Shown in pieces: positions 35,538 through 44,077 of a stretch of DNA of 64,000 bases (position 1 is the first letter of the stretch; each line of letters starts with the position of its first letter). The notes beneath the pieces were generated by a model. The model made no database searches. It worked only from the letters and a program-made list of their open reading frames with translations, and had not been told where the DNA came from. Origin of the DNA: Roseiarcus sp963749715 (GTDB taxonomy: Bacteria; Pseudomonadota; Alphaproteobacteria; Rhizobiales; Beijerinckiaceae). The translations under genes were made by a program, and so were the position numbers. The stretch lies in assembly GCA_963749715.1 (NCBI GenBank), contig CAVVNR010000001.1, positions 124,001 to 188,000 of the forward strand. The letters run 5' to 3'.

Positions 35538-37147
35538 AAACGCCAATCGGCATCGCGCTCGGCGCGGTCGTGTTCGCCGCGGAGCCGGCGCTTGCGCTCG
35601 AGCGGCCCGCCCCGCCGCAAATCCTGTTCGGCGATCTCTACGCCGACGTCGAACTCAACCGCATTTTTCCCGACAGCAAGCAATTCGCCGACGCGACGCC
35701 GAAATCGGCGCCGGCCGACATTCTGGCGCTCTATCATGGGCGGAAGCCGTTGACGCCGGACGCATTGAAGCGCTTCGTCGTCGCGCATTTCGACCTGCCG
35801 TCCGAGCCCGCGCCGTCAAGCGTTGTCTCCGGGCCTACGCCGATCCGCCAGCACATCGAGGCTCTTTGGCCGGTTCTGACGCGCGACACGCCGGCGGCCC
35901 CGCCGTTTTCGTCCCTGTTGCCTTTGCCGCGGCCTTATGTGGTTCCCGGCGGGCGATTCCGCGAGCTCTATTACTGGGATTCCTATTTCACCATGCTGGG
36001 GCTCGCCGAAAGCGGCCGCTCGGATCTCATCGAGAACATGGTGCGAAACTTCGCCGATCTCATCGACGCCTACGGCCACATTCCGAACGGGACCCGAACC
36101 TACTACCTCACCCGCTCGCAGCCGCCGTTCTTCTTCCTCATGGCCGGGCTCCTCGCCCCCGCGGACCCCGCGGCGGCCTACGCCCGCTATCTGCCGCAAC
36201 TCAAGACGGAATATGCGTTCTGGATGGAGGGCGCGGACGAGCTCGCGGCGGGCGGCGCGCATCGCCGCGTCGTCAGGCTCGACGATGGCGCGATCCTCAA
36301 TCGCTATTGGGACGACAGCGACGCGCCGCGCGACGAGTCCTATGCCGAGGACGTCGCCCAGGCGCGCTCGACCCCGCGCTCGCCGGGCACGACCTACCGC
36401 GAGATTCGCGCCGCCGCCGAGAGCGGGTGGGATTTCAGCTCGCGCTGGTTCGCCGACGGACGAACGCTCGAATCCATCGACACGACCGAAATCGTTCCGG
36501 TCGACCTCAATGCGCTCCTGTTCGGCCTCGAGACCGCGATCCGCGCCGGCTGCGAGCGTGTGGGCGACCGCGACTGCGCCGCGGATTTCGCCCGCCGCGC
36601 GGAAGCCCGGCGCGCCGCGATCGACCGTTGCCTCTGGGACCCGTCGCGCGGCGTCTATCTCGACTATCGCTGGACGCAGAAAGCGCGCGTCGACCGCCTG
36701 AGCGCCGCGACCCTCTATCCGCTGTTCACCGAGCTCGCGAGCGCGGCTGAGGCGGCGTCGGTCGCCGCGGCGGCCGAGAAGGAGTTGCTGAAGCCAGGCG
36801 GGATCGTCGCGACGCCGGTCGAGACCGGGCAGCAGTGGGACGCGCCGAACGGATGGGCGCCGCTGCAATGGATCGCGGTTGCCGGCTTGAAGCGCTTCGG
36901 CCGCGACCGGCTCGCCGAGACGATCGCCTGCCGCTTCATGGTCAATGTGGAGCGCGTCTATCGCGAGACCGGCAAGCTCGTCGAAAAATACGACGTGATC
37001 GCAACCAGCCGGCCAGGCGGGGGCGGCGAATATCCGACCCAGGACGGCTTCGGCTGGACCAACGGCGTGATGCTGAAGCTGATCGCGCTCTATCCCGCCG
37101 ACGCCGGTCTCCCGAGCCTCGACCGCTGCCCCGCAGCAAGCGGCTGA
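35534..37147 (+). CDS. treA: periplasmic alpha,alpha-trehalase
   Basis: Encodes 537 residues, GH37. Start MKTPIGIALGAVVFAAEPALA is a signal peptide. Both trehalase signatures are present: PGGRFRELYYWDSYF (about residue 136) and QWDAPNGWAPLQW (about residue 433). Hydrolyses trehalose to two glucoses in the periplasm, as osmotic-stress or carbon scavenging. Start codon overlaps the monooxygenase stop, suggesting an operon 33.6-38.2 kb of mixed function. Confidence 0.94.
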   Translation: MKTPIGIALGAVVFAAEPALALERPAPPQILFGDLYADVELNRIFPDSKQFADATPKSAPADILALYHGRKPLTPDALKRFVVAHFDLPSEPAPSSVVSGPTPIRQHIEALWPVLTRDTPAAPPFSSLLPLPRPYVVPGGRFRELYYWDSYFTMLGLAESGRSDLIENMVRNFADLIDAYGHIPNGTRTYYLTRSQPPFFFLMAGLLAPADPAAAYARYLPQLKTEYAFWMEGADELAAGGAHRRVVRLDDGAILNRYWDDSDAPRDESYAEDVAQARSTPRSPGTTYREIRAAAESGWDFSSRWFADGRTLESIDTTEIVPVDLNALLFGLETAIRAGCERVGDRDCAADFARRAEARRAAIDRCLWDPSRGVYLDYRWTQKARVDRLSAATLYPLFTELASAAEAASVAAAAEKELLKPGGIVATPVETGQQWDAPNGWAPLQWIAVAGLKRFGRDRLAETIACRFMVNVERVYRETGKLVEKYDVIATSRPGGGGEYPTQDGFGWTNGVMLKLIALYPADAGLPSLDRCPAASG

Positions 37148-37228
37148 CTGAACGGGGCGCGCATGGCCTTGCCGGGGCCTCGCCTTGGCCTTACGGATGC
37201 GGCGCAAACCGGAACCGGGAGGGTCGCG

Positions 37229-38206
37229 ATGAGCGAGGGGGCAATGAGCAAGGTCCGCGTCGGCCGCACCGACCTCATGGTCACACCGGTCGGCTTCGGG
37301 ACCTCCGGGCTCGGCGATATGCCCGACACCTATGGCTACGCCGTCGACGCGGACCGGGCCAAGGCGACCGTGCTCGCGATCTTCGGCGGCCCGGCCAATC
37401 TCATCGACACTTCGCGGCTCTATGGCATGGGCCGGAGCGAAGAGCGGATCGGCGCGGTCATCCGCGAGCGCGGCGGCCTGCCGGCGGGCTTCGTCCTCTC
37501 GACCAAGCTCGACCGCGACCTCAAGGACAATCGTTTCGACGCCGCCCAGGCCCGCCGCTCGTTCGAGCAGAGCTTGAAAGCGCTGGGGCTCGAGCGCGTC
37601 GACCTCCTGCACCTGCACGATCCCGAGCACGCCCGCTCGTTCAAGGAGGCGACCGCGCGCGACGGCGCGCTCGGCGAGCTTTTCCGCATCAAGGAGGAGG
37701 GGCTGGCGAAGGCGGTCGGCCTCGCCGCCGGGACCGTGTCCCAGATGATGCCGCTGCTGAACGACTGGGACTTCGACGCGCTCATCACCCATAACCGCTT
37801 CACCCTCGTGAACCGCAACGCCGACGCCATGCTCAATCTCGCCAGGGCGCGCGGGATCGCCGTCCTCAACGCGGCTCCTTATGCCAGCGGCGTGCTCGCC
37901 AAGGGAGCGACCGCCTATCCGCGTTACGTCTATCAGGAGGCGTCCGACGCGGTGCTCGATCCGATCCGCCGGATCGAGGCGATCTGCGCCCGTCATGGCG
38001 TTCCGCCAGGCGCAGCCGCACTGCAGTTCTCGATCCGCGACCCCCGCGTCACGTCCACCATCTGCGGCGTATCGAAGCCCGAACGGGTCCAGCAGACGCT
38101 CGACTGGGCGAACTTCCCGATTCCCGAGGCGGCCTGGGCCGAACTCAAGGCCCTGCCCTACGCGACCGACGATCCCGAGGCGACGCGGGACTATAAGCCG
38201 GGGTAG
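37229..38206 (+). CDS. aldo/keto reductase (D-threo-aldose / L-fucose dehydrogenase-like)
   Basis: Encodes 325 residues; chosen start MSEGAMSKVRVGRTDLMV with GGGAGGG before it. AKR tetrad residues are in LIDTSRLYGMG (Asp and Tyr), LSTKLDRD (Lys) and LLHLHDPEH (His). Similar to bacterial D-threo-aldose 1-dehydrogenases that oxidise L-fucose or D-arabinose to the lactone. An earlier in-frame ATG at 37163 has no family support. It is downstream of treA. Confidence 0.85.
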   Translation: MSEGAMSKVRVGRTDLMVTPVGFGTSGLGDMPDTYGYAVDADRAKATVLAIFGGPANLIDTSRLYGMGRSEERIGAVIRERGGLPAGFVLSTKLDRDLKDNRFDAAQARRSFEQSLKALGLERVDLLHLHDPEHARSFKEATARDGALGELFRIKEEGLAKAVGLAAGTVSQMMPLLNDWDFDALITHNRFTLVNRNADAMLNLARARGIAVLNAAPYASGVLAKGATAYPRYVYQEASDAVLDPIRRIEAICARHGVPPGAAALQFSIRDPRVTSTICGVSKPERVQQTLDWANFPIPEAAWAELKALPYATDDPEATRDYKPG

Positions 38207-38230
38207 GGGTGAGGGTGCGCGCGTTAGAGA

Positions 38231-38335
38231 GCCGTCATTGCGAGAAGCGAAGCGACGAAGCAATCCAGAGTTCGTGGGGCAGCGGCGGTCGCCATGGATC
38301 GCCGCGCCGCCCTGCGGGCTCCTCGCGATGACGAC
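38231..38335. repeat. REP-like palindromic element
   Basis: GCCGTCATTGCGAG...GAAGCAATCCAG on the left; the right arm is diverged (ATGGATCGCC...CGCGATGACG). Sits between the AKR and MetE-like genes. Confidence 0.7.
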
Positions 38336-38368
38336 GCGGTCAAAGCAAATCACGCTTTAGGATCCCCA

Positions 38369-39385
38369 ATGCTCGAAACCACCATCGCCGGCAGCCTGCC
38401 GAAACCCGCGTGGCTTGCGGAAACGGAAAAGCTTTGGCCCGCCTGGAGGCTCGAAGGCGCCGCGCTCGCGGCGGGCAAGATCGACGCGACGATCCTCGCA
38501 GTGAAGCGGCAGGAGGACGCCGGGATCGACATCGTCAGCGATGGCGAGCAGGCGCGCATCCATTTCGTCCACGGCTTTCTCGCCAATCTCGACGGCATCG
38601 ATTTCAACCGCCGGCAAACCATCGGCATCCGCGCCGATCGCTACAAGGCCGAGGTCCCGACCGTCACCGGCCCGATCCGCCGCAAGGGTCCCGTCCATAA
38701 GCTCGAGGCGCGCGCGGCGCGCGCCCACACCAAGCGCAAGCTCAAATTCACTTTGCCCGGTCCGATGACCATCGTCGACACCATCGCCGACGAGCACTAC
38801 CGCGACCGCGCGACGCTCGCCCACGCCTTCGCCGCGGCCTTGAACGAGGAGGCGCGTGAGCTCGAGACGCTTGGCGTCGACGTGGTGCAATTCGACGAGC
38901 CCGCCTTCAACGTCTACATGCGCGAGGTCAAGGACTGGGGCGTCGCCGCCCTCGAACGCGCCGCCGACGGGCTCAAATGCACGACCGCCGTCCATATCTG
39001 CTACGGCTACGGCATCAAGGCCAACACCGACTGGAAAGCGACGCTCGGGGAGCGCTGGCGCCAATATGAGGAGACCTTCCCGGCACTGGCGAGAAGCCGG
39101 ATCGATCAGGTCTCGCTCGAATGCCGCAATTCGCGCGTGCCGATCGAACTGATCGGGCTCCTCAAGGGCAAGGACGTCATGGTCGGCTGCATCGACGTCG
39201 CCTCGAACGTCGTCGAGACGCCGGAGGAGGTCGCCGCAACCATCCGCGCGGCGCTCCACTACGTGCCCGCCGATCGGCTTTACCCTTGCACCAATTGCGG
39301 CATGGCGCCGATGTCGGCGGAGATCGCCTACGCCAAGCTTAGCGCGCTGGCGGCGGGGGCGGAGATGGCGCGGAAGGCGATCTGA
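38369..39385 (+). CDS. core MetE-like methyltransferase (cobalamin-independent methionine synthase family)
   Basis: Encodes 338 residues, i.e. only the C-terminal catalytic barrel of MetE; start MLETTIAGSLPKPAWLAE. Zinc ligands appear in AVHICYGYG (His, Cys) and LYPCTNCGMAP (Cys); DEPAF is the conserved substrate/zinc-site motif. Short MetE homologues make methionine from homocysteine with methyl donors other than the usual folate; the actual donor here is not decided by sequence. Longer frame start at 38294 lies in the REP element and is rejected. Confidence 0.85.
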   Translation: MLETTIAGSLPKPAWLAETEKLWPAWRLEGAALAAGKIDATILAVKRQEDAGIDIVSDGEQARIHFVHGFLANLDGIDFNRRQTIGIRADRYKAEVPTVTGPIRRKGPVHKLEARAARAHTKRKLKFTLPGPMTIVDTIADEHYRDRATLAHAFAAALNEEARELETLGVDVVQFDEPAFNVYMREVKDWGVAALERAADGLKCTTAVHICYGYGIKANTDWKATLGERWRQYEETFPALARSRIDQVSLECRNSRVPIELIGLLKGKDVMVGCIDVASNVVETPEEVAATIRAALHYVPADRLYPCTNCGMAPMSAEIAYAKLSALAAGAEMARKAI

Positions 39386-39434
39386 AGCGGCGAAACTTTA
39401 CGGCTCGATAGCGCGGGAGGGGAGCGGACGCCCG

Positions 39435-40178
39435 CTACATCGCAAATCCGCCATCGACGATGAAAGCCTGGCCGGTGGCGAAGGCGCTCTCGTCGGAGGC
39501 GAGGTAGACGGCGATCGCGGCGATTTCTTCCGGCTTGCCGAGCCGGCCCATCGGCTGGCGGTCGACGAACTCCTGGCGGACCTTCTCGATCGGCTCGCTG
39601 CGCGCGCGGCTCTGGGTGGCGATGCGTCCGTCGAGCGACGGGCTCTCGATCGTGCCGGGGCAGATCGCGTTGCAGCGCACGCCGCGGCGGATGGTGTCGG
39701 CGGCCACCGCCTTGGTGAGGCCGATCACCGCGGCCTTCGAGGCGCCGTAGACATAGCGGTTGGGGATGCCGCGCACCGAGGACGCGCCGGAGGCGATGTT
39801 GACGATCGAGCCTCGACCCTTCTCGAGCATCCCCGGCAGAAAGGCGCGGATCGTGCGATGCATCGACTTGACGTTGAGATCGAACGAGAAGTCCCAGTCG
39901 GCGTCCGAACAGTCGAGCGCGGTCCCGTGATGGACGAAGCCGGCGCAGTTGAAGAGCACGTCGATCGCGCCGACCTCGCGCGCCAGCGCCTGGACCGCTT
40001 CGGTCGAGCGCACGTCGAGCTTGCGCGTCTCGGCCTCAAGGCCAGCGAGGCCGTCGGCGTCGATGTCGGTCGCGATCACCCGCGCGCCCTCGCGCGCGAA
40101 CGCTTCCGCCGTCGCGCGGCCGATCCCCGCCGCCGCCGCCGTCAGCACCGCGACCTTCCCCGCCAATCGTCCCGCCAT
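39435..40178 (-). CDS. short-chain dehydrogenase, 2-keto-3-deoxy-L-fuconate dehydrogenase / BDH2-like
   Basis: Encodes 247 residues; start MAGRLAGKVAVLTAAAAGIG. NAD-binding TAAAAGIG, active-site Ser in NIASGAS and YxxxK in YVYGASKAA. The segment LFNCAGFVHHGTALDCSDADWDFS closely resembles human BDH2/DHRS6 and bacterial 2-keto-3-deoxy-L-fuconate 4-dehydrogenases. Together with the fucose-type aldo/keto reductase nearby it could serve 6-deoxy-sugar oxidation. The 340-codon open frame includes non-coding upstream sequence. Confidence 0.87.
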   Translation of the reverse strand: MAGRLAGKVAVLTAAAAGIGRATAEAFAREGARVIATDIDADGLAGLEAETRKLDVRSTEAVQALAREVGAIDVLFNCAGFVHHGTALDCSDADWDFSFDLNVKSMHRTIRAFLPGMLEKGRGSIVNIASGASSVRGIPNRYVYGASKAAVIGLTKAVAADTIRRGVRCNAICPGTIESPSLDGRIATQSRARSEPIEKVRQEFVDRQPMGRLGKPEEIAAIAVYLASDESAFATGQAFIVDGGFAM

Positions 40179-40349
40179 CCGAGCCGCTCCTTCCCATCCA
40201 TGCTTCGGCGCCCCGCCCGGCCAAGCTTCTAGGCGACATCGCGCCGCCTTCCTAGCGGGCGCGCCTGAGGGATATTGCCAACGCGGGGCAAACCGGCATA
40301 GACAGCAGCGCCGTCCGAGACGCGCCGCCGGCGCGAACCTCATCGACGG

Positions 40350-40426
40350 GCCGCAATAGCTCAGCTGGTAGAGCACGTCATTCGTAATGATGGGGTCGGG
40401 AGTTCGAAATCTCTCTTGCGGCACCA
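40350..40426 (+). tRNA. tRNA-Thr (anticodon CGU)
   Basis: Acceptor GCCGCAA pairs with TTGCGGC, D arm GCTC...GAGC, anticodon loop TTCGTAA with CGT at 40383-40385 (reads ACG), and genomic CCA at 40424-40426. The T arm GGGAG/CTCTC encloses TTCGAAAT, eight bases instead of seven; the usual sequence would be TTCGAAT. One extra A, similar to other single-base insertions in the window, so likely an assembly error. Its 3' end borders a mobile-element-rich stretch. Confidence 0.9.
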
Positions 40427-40451
40427 CCGATTTCAGACACTTAGACGGCGT

Positions 40452-40682
40452 TTTCACTCAAAGACCTCGTCGGATTTGGCTGGGGCGGATCGGCTCTCCG
40501 GGATTCGGCCGGTCAACCTTCAGCAAACGCGGGGCTCCCTTCTAAACCGCATCAATTTGCGGTATTGCTTCGGCTTAACACCACGGTGCGAGAGAAGAAC
40601 GGCGACGGCTTACCGACATTTCGCCGGTTTCGGTCGCGGTATGGAATTTGGGTGATCGAACAAATGTTGCGATCGGGCCTGG
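40452..40682 (+). repeat. 231-bp direct repeat, copy 1
   Basis: Matches 42502-42733 at about 95 percent, in the same orientation, starting TTTCACTCAAAGACCTCGTC. It begins 26 bp after the tRNA-Thr CCA end. The copies bracket the PEP-CTERM gene and IS remnants. No complete reading frame. Confidence 0.85.
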
Positions 40683-40766
40683 CCGGATGACAGAATAATT
40701 TGGAGTAATCTCACCGAGAGTCAGATATAAGAATCAGCATGTTAAGCTGGTTCGGAAGCTGTTGTC

Positions 40767-40863
40767 GTGACGAACCCAACGGGTGAATCGAACGGCGAGG
40801 CGCTCAGGCTCGATTTCGACCACCGACTGACCCTTCTATTTCGAGGTTCTGTCGTCACCCTCC
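40767..40863 (+). pseudogene. 5' remnant of an IS1380-type transposase
   Basis: The frame MTNPTGESNGEALRLDFDHR continuing LTLLFRGSVVT looks like the N-terminus of IS1380-family transposases; after one lost or gained base SDAG follows, then similarity ends. Only about 35 of more than 400 residues remain, so it is inactive. Family assignment is from memory of the N-terminal motif. Confidence 0.5.
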
Positions 40864-41307
40864 GATGCTGGGTCGCTACCTCGCATTCCAGATGGCCAAG
40901 GTCGCGATCCGAGAACCCTCTTCGCCGACGTCGTGCGGTTGATCGCGGAGTTGAGGCCGCCGCCGGTCGCGTCAGCTGCCTAACCAGTTCGATTTGTGAC
41001 GCGTTCCCATGAAAAACCACGGGAGACGTGCGTCTTGAGGACAGACAATTCGGCATACCTCGGCGTGCGACCGCGAGCCCGTCCGCCCCGAGACGTATCT
41101 AAAAGCCGCGGCGGGGTCTCATCGACATTTCAGTCTTGTCAAAGTCTCGTTATGGGCGCAGTCTCGGTCTCGGTAAGGCTTTCATCTGGACAAATGTCGG
41201 TTACAAACGTCATGGGGACGGTCGCGGACTCGCCATAAAAGGGGCTACGCGAACCCGCGCATTATTTGTGAGGCAGGGCCAAGGCGCGTTTTTTGCACCA
41301 AACTCCT
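40864..41307. other. 444-bp stretch of lower GC without a clear gene
   Basis: Contains an 80-codon plus-strand frame (40996-41238) with no recognised domain and no good ribosome site. Base composition is more AT-rich than the surrounding chromosome, as expected for mobile-element debris. Confidence 0.4.
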
Positions 41308-41342
41308 TAGACTAGACTAGACTAGACTAGACTAGACTAGAG
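41308..41342 (+). repeat. pentanucleotide microsatellite (TAGAC)7
   Basis: Nearly seven perfect tandem copies of TAGAC (equivalently ACTAG), ending 44 bp before the ATG of the PEP-CTERM gene. It contains a CTAG tetranucleotide in almost every unit, a word normally rare in proteobacterial genomes. Its position could alter promoter spacing or the leader by slippage. Confidence 0.9.
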
Positions 41343-41386
41343 AAATGTTGCCGAGGACCGACGATCAGAAGGGGCGCCGAAATCCA

Positions 41387-42235
41387 ATGAAATACGCAAA
41401 GTACATTCTTTTCAGCACAATTATGCTCGCCTCCGCCGAAACTACAAGGGCGGACCCTCTCGCGTACTTGGGAACAGGTAGCGGAGACTTTGGCGTAGTA
41501 GACCTCAGTACTGGTGCGTTTTCCTCGCTTGGAAGTACGGGGCAGGCTCTTGCGGGTCTTGGCGATTTCGGCGGTTCTTTATATGGAGCCGCCTATAACA
41601 CTGATGACGGCACCGTGTACACTATTAACCCTCTTACTGGTGCGCTCACTGACATCGGTAGCTCTGGCATAAACATCGGTGACTTCGGTTCGACGACAAG
41701 CGGTCTCTACGCGCTCGGTAGCGATGCAGCCGGCGGTAGCGGCGTGGTCGGCAGAGCCGTGAGTTTATATTCGATTAATCCAACGACTGGCGCTGCAACT
41801 CTGGTAGGTCCATTGGTAGGGTCAACTGGAACATTCGGTCTGTGGAACGGCCTTTCGGCCAACGCAAGCTCTTTGTACTTCTCGGCTGGAGCGGACCTCT
41901 ACACGATAAGCACTACGACCGGCATAGCCACGCTGATTGGTCCCTTGGGCGGCGGTGTCGAACTCGGAGCGATGGTTGAGGAAGGTGGCGTCCTATATGG
42001 CGGCGCAGAGATACCATCCGTTTCTGTAGAAACTCTGGATCCGACTACCGGAGCTGCCACATCTGGCCCGCCACTTACCGGCGCGAGCGGAAATTTCTGG
42101 GGGCTTGCTCCCGACCCGCTGCGGACATCCGCGGTTCCCGAGCCCTCCACTTGGGCGATGATGCTGCTCGGCTTCGCGGGCCTTGGCTTCGCGGGCTATC
42201 GGAAGTCGCGCAAGGCCGTCTCGATCGCCGCCTGA
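41387..42235 (+). CDS. PEP-CTERM sorting-domain protein
   Basis: Encodes 282 residues. Start MKYAKYILFSTIMLASAET gives a signal peptide. Body consists of repeated T-T-G-x-x-x-x-L/I-G units (INPLTGALTDIGSSG, INPTTGAATLVGPL, ISTTTGIATLIGPL), resembling beta-propeller-like DUF4394-type repeats. The C-terminus VPEPSTWAMMLLGFAGLGF plus AGYRKSRK is a complete PEP-CTERM signal (motif, helix, basic tail), so it should be processed by an exosortase and exported to surface or exopolysaccharide. GC is lower than neighbours, suggesting transfer. Confidence 0.88.
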   Translation: MKYAKYILFSTIMLASAETTRADPLAYLGTGSGDFGVVDLSTGAFSSLGSTGQALAGLGDFGGSLYGAAYNTDDGTVYTINPLTGALTDIGSSGINIGDFGSTTSGLYALGSDAAGGSGVVGRAVSLYSINPTTGAATLVGPLVGSTGTFGLWNGLSANASSLYFSAGADLYTISTTTGIATLIGPLGGGVELGAMVEEGGVLYGGAEIPSVSVETLDPTTGAATSGPPLTGASGNFWGLAPDPLRTSAVPEPSTWAMMLLGFAGLGFAGYRKSRKAVSIAA

Positions 42236-42274
42236 TCGTCAGCACATTTCGACGTTGGAGAGACCGCTGTTCAA

Positions 42275-42473
42275 ACAGCGTCCAAAATTGCCCCGCGATC
42301 GGCGTCCAATTTTGACCCACTGCCGCTACGCCTTCCTCGGCACCCTCAAGACCTGCTCCAAGAATGGCATCACATTCTGGAACTATCTGGGCGCTCGCCT
42401 GACCGTCCCCGGCTGCCGCCACATCCTCGACCTCGCCCAAATCGTCACCGCCCTCGCCCCAACGTCGCCGTGA
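42275..42473 (+). pseudogene. probable transposase C-terminal remnant
   Basis: A frame ending at 42473 reads YAFLGTLKTCSKNGITFWNY then LGARLTV, which looks like the tail of an IS transposase. It is preceded by GCGTCCAAAATTG and GCGTCCAATTTTGACCC, short related words typical of IS termini. No intact gene; family not assigned. Confidence 0.4.
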
Positions 42474-42501
42474 CCCCCAGGACCTTTGCCCCTGTTACGA
42501 A

Positions 42502-42733
42502 TTTCACTCAAAGACCTCGTCGGATTTGGCCGGGGCGGATCGGCTCTCCGGGATTCGGCCGGTCAACCTTCAGCAAACGCGGGGCTCCCTTCTAAACCGC
42601 ATCAATTTGCGGTATTGCTTCGGCTTAACACCACGGTGCGAGAGAAGAACGGCGACGGCTTACCGACATTCCGCCGGTTTCGGTCGCCGCATGGAATTTT
42701 GGCTGATCGGGCAAATGTTGCGACAGGGCCTGG
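42502..42733 (+). repeat. 231-bp direct repeat, copy 2
   Basis: Second copy of the segment at 40452-40682, with scattered substitutions and one extra base near 42700. The distance between copies is 2050 bp. Confidence 0.85.
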
Positions 42734-42777
42734 ACGCCCACATTCCGCTGGTCGATGATGCAATCAGAGTAGGATAA
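42691..42777 (+). pseudogene. short frame MEFWLIGQMLRQGLDAHIPL, truncated
   Basis: A 28-codon frame starting in the direct repeat and ending DDAIRVG. The pattern FWLIGQMLRQGLD...PLVDD resembles the N-terminus of small PD-(D/E)XK-like hypothetical proteins, cut short. In copy 1 of the repeat the equivalent frame stops after MEFG. Probably debris. Confidence 0.3.
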
Positions 42778-42809
42778 GAAAGCGTTTGGGCGCTTGAGTA
42801 GGAGAGGTT

Positions 42810-43112
42810 ATGAGCACGACGACTGGGCGCGGAACCGGTGGACTTGCCGGCAAACCGGGTGGGACGGCGTTGGTTATGAGGATGCCGCCGAAATTGTTGG
42901 CTCGCCTCGATGCGGCGATCGCGGCGCGACCTGAGCCGAAACCGACGCGCGGCAAAATGATCAAGATCTTGATGCGTCAAGCCTTGAAAGGCAGGGATGA
43001 ACAAAATGGGCTTCGTCAAGCCGACAAGCCCGAGCCAACGCGGATCGACCCGTCCGCCGTCATGCGCGGGCTCGCGAGACGCGCTTTTCTTTCAAGATTC
43101 GCGACGCGATGA
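42810..43112 (+). CDS. small ribbon-helix-helix-like protein
   Basis: Encodes 100 residues, ATG with a good TAGGAGAGG ribosome site. The centre, VMRMPPKLLARLDAAIAARP followed by TRGKMIKILMRQAL, has the strand-helix-helix rhythm of CopG/Arc-type DNA-binding proteins. Basic C-terminal tail. No toxin partner gene is visible next to it. Lies just beyond the direct repeat in the accessory stretch. Confidence 0.6.
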   Translation: MSTTTGRGTGGLAGKPGGTALVMRMPPKLLARLDAAIAARPEPKPTRGKMIKILMRQALKGRDEQNGLRQADKPEPTRIDPSAVMRGLARRAFLSRFATR

Positions 43113-43191
43113 CGGGCCCAATTTCGTAGGCCGATGGCCGCGATCCGGCAGGGCCAGAGCGGCTGCGCAAACCTTTGCGGACCAAAAGACG

Positions 43192-43506
43192 CTATCGGCG
43201 AGCCGACACCCTCCGAAGAGGCGGCGCGGGCTCTTCGGTCTCATCGACGCCCGGAACCCAAACGGCGGCCTTGAAGCGGCGCCGGTCGTCCCGCCGTCGC
43301 GCAAAGACCTCGCGGCCCTCACGGTTCAGGATGCGCAACCCGATCGTCTGAGGCGGCCATCTGGCGCTTGCGGCGGCAAGGATCGCGGCGGAGGTGTCCG
43401 CCGCTTCGATCTGCTGCTCCTTGAAACTGGTCGGATGGCAATCGGGCGTCCCGCAAACAAATTGGATCCGGAACGGCTGCGGCTCAGAGACGATCCGCTC
43501 CGGTTC
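43192..43506 (-). CDS. small hypothetical protein, start uncertain
   Basis: Minus-strand frame whose credible part is PFRIQFVCGTPDCHPTSFKE followed by QQIEAADTSAAILAAASARWPP and IGLRILNREGREVFARRR. It reads like a Rhizobiales conserved small protein ending in a DREGREVF-type motif. No ATG exists in the credible part; the open frame to 43677 overlaps the next gene in another frame, so a non-standard start or a frame break is likely. Confidence 0.45.
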   Translation of the reverse strand, partial: EPERIVSEPQPFRIQFVCGTPDCHPTSFKEQQIEAADTSAAILAAASARWPPQTIGLRILNREGREVFARRRDDRRRFKAAVWVPGVDETEEPAPPLRRVSARR

Positions 43507-43753
43507 GCCGGCTGAACCGGACTCCGGAGGAGGCGGGCGAGTCGCGGGTCTCGGGGCCGCCGCGCTTGGACATCCGCCGCGCGACAACCAATGCAACGCG
43601 TTTCCAGTCACGCGCCATTTTGTCGCTGTTGGCCTCGCGTTCCAGTTTGCGCGCTCGCGCGTAAGCCTCGACGCCAAACTCGCTCATGAGCGCGTCCGCC
43701 CTCGCGTGGATTCGTTCGATTCTCTCCAGTGGCCAAAACAACCATGAAAGCAT
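43484..43753 (-). CDS. small hypothetical protein (conserved helical)
   Basis: Encodes 89 residues; start MLSWLFWPLERIERIHARAD. The segment EAYARARKLEREANSDKMARDWKRVALVVARR is a long amphipathic helix pattern seen in many Rhizobiales small hypothetical proteins. No function known. The open frame reaches 43948 but upstream sequence lacks protein character. Confidence 0.6.
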   Translation of the reverse strand: MLSWLFWPLERIERIHARADALMSEFGVEAYARARKLEREANSDKMARDWKRVALVVARRMSKRGGPETRDSPASSGVRFSRRTGADRL

Positions 43754-44077
43754 GTCGCCCCCGTCTCGATGCCGGAGTGTCGGCTCGCCGGGCAAAGGCG
43801 CTTGCCGCGCCCCGCACGCGAATCGTCGACTCGATCTGAATATTCCGAGATTGCGCGAGGCTTGCCTGTTTGCGATCCTGTGTCGGCGAGGGGGCGCGGG
43901 CGGCGGCGGTCCTTTCGCCTCAATGGCGACGACGAGGCCGCCGTCCATTCTGAGGAATTACAACCTCCGAAAAGCGTTGGACTGGCTGCCCGCGATTCCC
44001 CTATCATCGCGCGATAAGATGCTTCGCGGCGGCCGGCAGCGATCCGAGCGCGCGGCGCTCGGGAGGGCGAGTGCGCC
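43754..44077. other. 324-bp divergent intergenic region
   Basis: Lies between the small minus-strand gene and the amidohydrolase gene. Overlapping short frames are shadows. It probably contains both promoters; a CGCGATTCCCCTATCATCGCGCG interrupted palindrome around 43992-44014 could be a regulator site. Confidence 0.35.

Noticed and set aside
35816..38353. 845-codon minus-strand frame over trehalase and aldo/keto reductase
   Set aside because: Shadow of high-GC coding sequence: no domains, Arg/Gly/Glu-rich low-complexity sequence, and it covers two well-identified plus-strand genes.
40350..42733. The direct repeats as attL/attR of an integrated element at tRNA-Thr
   Set aside because: The repeats start after the tRNA and do not contain its 3' end, and no integrase gene lies between them.
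42810..43112. RHH gene as half of a toxin-antitoxin pair
   Set aside because: No toxin-like partner in the same direction next to it; downstream sequence is unconvincing small frames on the other strand.
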